Positions 60,716 to 64,000 of a stretch of DNA of 64,000 nt are shown one piece after another. The notes beneath the pieces were generated by a model. That model was given only the letters and a program-made list of their open reading frames with translations, had not been told where the DNA came from and made no database searches. This stretch comes from Cornus controversa (lineage: Eukaryota > Streptophyta > Magnoliopsida > Cornales > Cornaceae), in contig CM048845.1 of assembly GCA_026545225.1 (NCBI GenBank), forward strand, positions 82,425,033 through 82,489,032, written 5' to 3'. Within the stretch, counting starts at the first letter, position 1, and every line of letters begins with the position of its first letter. The translations under genes and the position numbers were made by a program.

Positions 60716-60744
60716 TTTTCAATTATTCTCTAATGTTGCCATTG

Positions 60745-61060
60745 GATTTTCAAGACTTCAATTCGGTTTGAACATGGAAAACCAAATCCTATTTCAGATT
60801 GCACAAGAAAAAAAATCCTATTTGCAATAAGATCCTCAAGTCTTCAATTTTGCTTGAATAAGGAAAAAAAATCTTATTTGTAATAGGATCTTCAAGTCTT
60901 CAATTCAAAAATTCTGTTTGCATAAGGATCCTCAAGTCTTCAATTCTGCTTGGACAAGGAAAAAAAGTCCTATTTGCAATAGAATCCTCAAGTCTTCAAT
61001 TCTGATTGGACAAGGAAAAAAGTCTTATTTGCAATAAGGTTTTCAAGACTCTAATTCAAC
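60745..61060. repeat. Tandem array 4 in the TR-GAG-like element
   Basis: About five units of 50-65 bp with the boxes CTCAAGTCTTCAATTCTGCT, TGGACAAGGAAAAAA and TCCTATTTGCAATAAGATC, next to the remaining piece of the right LTR. Confidence 0.85.
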
Positions 61061-61705
61061 TTGACAAAGAAGACATCCACTTTGCAATTGGATTTTCGTA
61101 AGAATTTTTTTTTTTTTTGCGAAAATTAAATACTTCAAGTCATATTTTAGATACGTGAGAAGCTCGATATAGTGCGAGACTTGAAGTGGGAGTAATTTGT
61201 AGATATTAAAAAATTACATGATGGACCCAAATTGAACTCCGTCTAGGGGTTGCAATTTGTGTTCCTGTGTCGTGTCGATCTATGAGTATTCTACTAAAAT
61301 CAACTGTAGTTATAGAAAATTGTCCAATTGATAATTGCCAAACAACTCAATGCACACACCCAAAAATAATGGACATAACACTTTCAGAAAGAGAGAAAAG
61401 ATATTGCGAGAGGTGGATTTGAGGATCCCTTTCATTGATAGTTTCATGAATATTTATACAAGTAGGAATTCGAATCCTTTTAGGACTTGAATTTTCTTGT
61501 TGACAGCTAACTTTTCTCTGAAGGAATTTTGATTCCTTTTTGAGTTATAAGTCTGTTTTTGATTTGGGCTTTTTAGCCTCGGGAAGGGGCGACTAGGCCC
61601 TTAACAATTAACGACCTAATCCGTTTGGGCTTTTTGCTGATATATGGGCTCAAGCCAACGTGAGACTGGTTCATTTTCTGTACCAGATCAGCCCATTGGA
61701 CTAGG

Positions 61706-62940
61706 TGATAATTTAGCCCCTACACCGACCCATTTAATAATTGTGTTAGAGGCCATCTATGGTGACCCTTATGGGGCGGGTGTGTTGTGGGCGGGTGCGA
61801 GACACTAGGCGAGTTACCACAGTAGTAGGCTATAAGGTGCTCAATCTCACATCGCTTGGGTGTGGAATGAGAACGTATTATATGTATGTTTATCACGCTT
61901 CTATGACGCAACGCGTTTTAAAGCCGTGATAGTTGTGAACCCACCAGAACTGTATCGTTAAGAGCGTGCTTAGCTGTGAGTAGTTCTAGGATGGGTGACC
62001 CCCTAGGAAGTTTCTGGTACGGGGGAACCAAAAGCGAACAATATTGTGTCAGGATAGGGTGGGGCGTTACAAATGGTATCAAAACCTGACATAGTCAGAA
62101 GTGTGCTGACGGGGACGTCGGGCCTCATAGGGGGGTGGATTGTGGTGACCCTTGTGGGCAGGTGTGATATGGGCGGGTGCGAGACACTGGGCGAGTTACC
62201 ATACTGGCAAGTTACAGGGTGCTCAATCCCATATCGCTTGGGTGTGGAATGAGAAAGTATTATATGTATGTTTATCACTCTTCTATGACATAACACGTTT
62301 TAAAGTCGTAATGGTTGTGAACCCACCAGAACTCCACTTTTAAGCATGCTTAACTAGGAGTAGTACCAAGATGGATGACCCCCTGGGAAGTCTCTGGTTC
62401 GGGGGAACCAAAAGCGGACAATATTGTGTCGGGATAGGGTGGGGAGTTACACCCTCAACATTAACCCAACTCGTTTATTAAACGTGTTATCTGTGTAAAC
62501 TTGTGTAACCCGTTTAATAAACATGTTCTATAATGGCATGACTTGTTTAATAATCTTTTTAATCCGTTTAACTTATATCATATGAGTTTCTTCACCTCTA
62601 AAAACCTCTCTGAAGATCATATAAAAAATAAAGTGCATTTAATATATAAATCATAAAATCAAACTATATTATAAATTTTGTATTTATATATAAACTCAAA
62701 AACATACTAAGATAATTTAACAACTTGGAAGACAGCATAACAATTTATCCTTGCATTTTATACAGAATATATGAATAACTCATGTCGTAATCGTGTTACG
62801 GGTTAGACAGCATAAACCCGAACCTAACCCAATTTTTGCGTGTCGTGTTCGTGTTGACCCGTTTATTAAATGTGTCAAATTTTTTTAAATCCAAACCCAC
62901 TTAACTCGTGTCGTGTCCAATTTTGTCACCCCTATCTCCG
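61706..62940. mobile_element. Second copy of the 23.2-kb dispersed repeat, split by Cassandra
   Basis: The left part (about 61,706-61,757) reads TAGCCCCTACACCGACCC, ATTTAATAATTGTGTTAGAG. The right part (62,452-62,940) has CCCGTTTAATAAACATGTTC, ATAACTCATGTCGTAATCGT, GTGTCGTGTCCAATTTT and GTCACCCCTA. Box order equals that of the RRP36-exon insertion at 23,157-23,744. Without the Cassandra insertion the copy would be about 535 bp. Confidence 0.75.
61758..62451 (+). mobile_element. Cassandra TRIM retrotransposon with 5S-like LTRs
   Basis: Two direct repeats of about 312 bp (61,758-62,071 and 62,141-62,451) flank a 69-bp interior. The interior starts with a TGGTATCAAAACC primer-binding-site-like sequence and ends with a GGGGGGTGGA polypurine tract. 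Each LTR ends GTTACA. Inside each LTR is a 5S-rRNA-like segment (about 61,936-62,015 and 62,318-62,396): CCACCAGAACTCC, TTAAGCATGCTTA, GAGTAGTACCAAGATGGATG and ACCCCCTGGGAAGTC. These correspond to the A box, intermediate element and C box of the 5S promoter. This is the hallmark of Cassandra, a small non-coding element family. Near-identical 5-bp flanks (CCATC and CCCTC) mark the target site. The element looks structurally whole. Confidence 0.9.
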
Positions 62941-63650
62941 TCCTTGCAAAGGTCCATATTAGCAATGGCAGTCTACACTTATGGTTTTTTTTCTTTTTTT
63001 CCTTCTATTTCCTTACTATGGGAGTTTATATAATTTTTCATGTCCATAAGTGCAGGTAATCCTCTATCAGCCAAATAGGGTAGATTGGAAGGTTGTTTGC
63101 AAAAAAACAAAAAAAAAAACGAAATTTTTTTTTAGTAGAGGGTAGTATTTTGCAAATTCTTGAAACTTCAGATGATTTAGTGCAATTTGACTTATAATTA
63201 TATTGCTTTCAAAACTTCAATTACAGTTCTTTTTTGTGCTTGTAAATGTATACACGAGAGCCATGGTCTTAACTGTCACCGATTTTCTAATAGTAGGCGG
63301 AAGACATAGTTCATGACATATATATTCACAACTTTATTTTTTTTTGGAGTTATTTGGGGGTTCCTTGACTTTTTTCGACGTAATGGAAAACTTCAAAGAA
63401 AATACCAGAAAATGTAAAAACATTGACTAAGATGGCGTGAAAGATAAGCTACGAATAAGAAAAATGACAAACAAAGCTTTGGTACCATGTTAAGAGCTCA
63501 GTTTCTGTCTCAATTTTGCATATATATATATATATATATATATTGCGAAGGATAATTGAAATCTCATTCAATATAAAGCCTAAATTGACCGGGAGTAAAT
63601 TGAAGAAGAAACTATTATGTTTTGAGATTTTATAAAAGGTGAGAAAGTAC
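62941..63650. other. AT-rich spacer
   Basis: A 40-bp phrase (TTATAATTATATTGCTTTCA, then AAACTTCAATTA) at about 63,192 recurs at about 63,948. A (TA)n run is at 63,520-63,542. No gene was recognised. Confidence 0.35.
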
Positions 63651-63815
63651 TAACATTTGGTGGTAAAAGATCATTTTTATAAATAGAAGTCAATTTCCAC
63701 ATTAAAAATAATTCAATTTTTATTTGACTTGAAATATGAATATTTTATTTTCAAGTTACTAAAGTTCAATTATATAAATAAGTTATGTCCAAAATGAACT
63801 CGTAGAACAGAGCAG
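63651..63815. repeat. Long direct repeat, copy 2 (partner at 54.37 kb)
   Basis: Same box order and orientation as 54,373-54,557, with small length differences near the (TA)-rich part. It ends at AACTCGTAGAACAGAG in both copies. Confidence 0.85.
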
Positions 63816-64000
63816 AAAGGTACTGGACAACAATTTAGCAGATAAAAATTGACCAACAGAATTGACCAACAGATGGAGATGGTAGGTGGTGCTGAACATG
63901 AATTTGGAAATGTAAGTTCCTAACACATGTAAATAGTAAGTTACATATAATTATATTGCTTTCAAAACTTCAATTATTGAGCTTGCTAGAAGCCCATGGG

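Larger units (their letters stand above)
55423..61243 (+). mobile_element. Broken gag-only Ty3/gypsy-like LTR element (TR-GAG-like)
   Basis: The left LTR starts TGTAGACATTAAAAAATTA (55,423) and runs to about 56,281, before CGCCCGGTGGGACC, a phrase common at the internal start of plant gypsy elements. The same LTR start is present again at 61,198 but continues for only about 45 bp before other repeat sequence takes over, so the right LTR is truncated. The interior has a gag-like region and then 3 kb of non-coding sequence with four tandem arrays and a purine tract. No protease, reverse transcriptase or integrase similarity was seen. That organisation fits non-autonomous gag-bearing elements. 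It is an old copy, broken in several places. Confidence 0.75.

Noticed and set aside
60324-60722. 132-codon Phe/Leu/Ser-rich minus-strand frame resembling a membrane protein
   Set aside because: The opposite strand is a pure purine tract, so the hydrophobic composition is an artefact.
61936-62396. Possible 5S rRNA genes
   Set aside because: The 5S similarity is incomplete, occurs once in each of two direct repeats, and sits inside Cassandra LTRs with a PBS and PPT, so these are not rRNA genes.

Overview
The window is nuclear DNA of a flowering plant, most likely a eudicot. The evidence is AT-rich intergenic sequence, spliced genes with GT-AG introns and dicot-like protein matches, abundant (TA)n and (GA)n microsatellites, and dense plant-type transposons (CACTA, Mutator-like TIR elements, hAT relics, Ty3/gypsy solo LTRs, a Cassandra TRIM). 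Genes were recognised from protein motifs and family memory only; no database search was possible.

Layout. At 0.7-1.04 kb on the minus strand lies the first coding exon of an LPLAT1-type MBOAT lysophospholipid acyltransferase whose remainder is outside the window. From 1.4 to 11.2 kb there are only mobile-element relics: a decayed hAT/ZMYM1-like transposase, two short LTR/primer-binding-site remnants, an LTR-like fragment, and two long-TIR elements (6.7-8.0 and 9.4-10.5 kb). A promoter and leader-like segment sits at 11.6-11.9 kb, followed by purine-rich and tandem repeats. At 15.5-16.1 kb on the plus strand is a compact three-exon gene for a 112-residue DnaJ-type cysteine-rich protein. At 19.1-25.1 kb on the plus strand is a nine-exon RRP36 (pre-rRNA processing) locus that appears to be dying: in-frame stops, a repeat inserted in an exon, a lost splice donor and a 5-bp tandem duplication. 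Convergent to it, at 25.86-28.82 kb on the minus strand, is an intact-looking three-exon F-box/PP2-A13-like gene; its intron 1 carries a diverged duplicate of the exon 2 splice acceptor. From 29 to 39.8 kb I recognise no gene.

The right half is a transposon nest. A Mutator-like TIR pair (39.80 and 54.18 kb) encloses two solo LTRs of related Ty3/gypsy type, each with perfect 5-bp target-site duplications (TTGAA and CATCA). The first solo LTR is split by a 7.77-kb CACTA element with a perfect 3-bp TSD (TGT). That CACTA element has no visible transposase but carries fragments of two host genes: an LRR receptor-kinase ectodomain and the leucine zipper plus C-terminus of an HD-Zip class II factor. 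Next, at 55.4-61.2 kb, comes a broken gag-only LTR element (TR-GAG-like) with four different minisatellites in its 3' half. Last, at 61.76-62.45 kb, is a Cassandra TRIM whose LTRs carry 5S-rRNA-like promoter sequence. It is inserted into a dispersed repeat whose unoccupied paralogue is the very copy that interrupts RRP36 exon 5 at 23.2 kb.

The genes are unrelated in pathway (membrane lipid remodelling, a cysteine-rich protein, ribosome biogenesis, an SCF-type F-box) and each has its own promoter. I found no novel multi-gene system. The best leads are the nested dating series at 39.8-54.2 kb, the gene-capturing CACTA element, and the decaying RRP36 locus.
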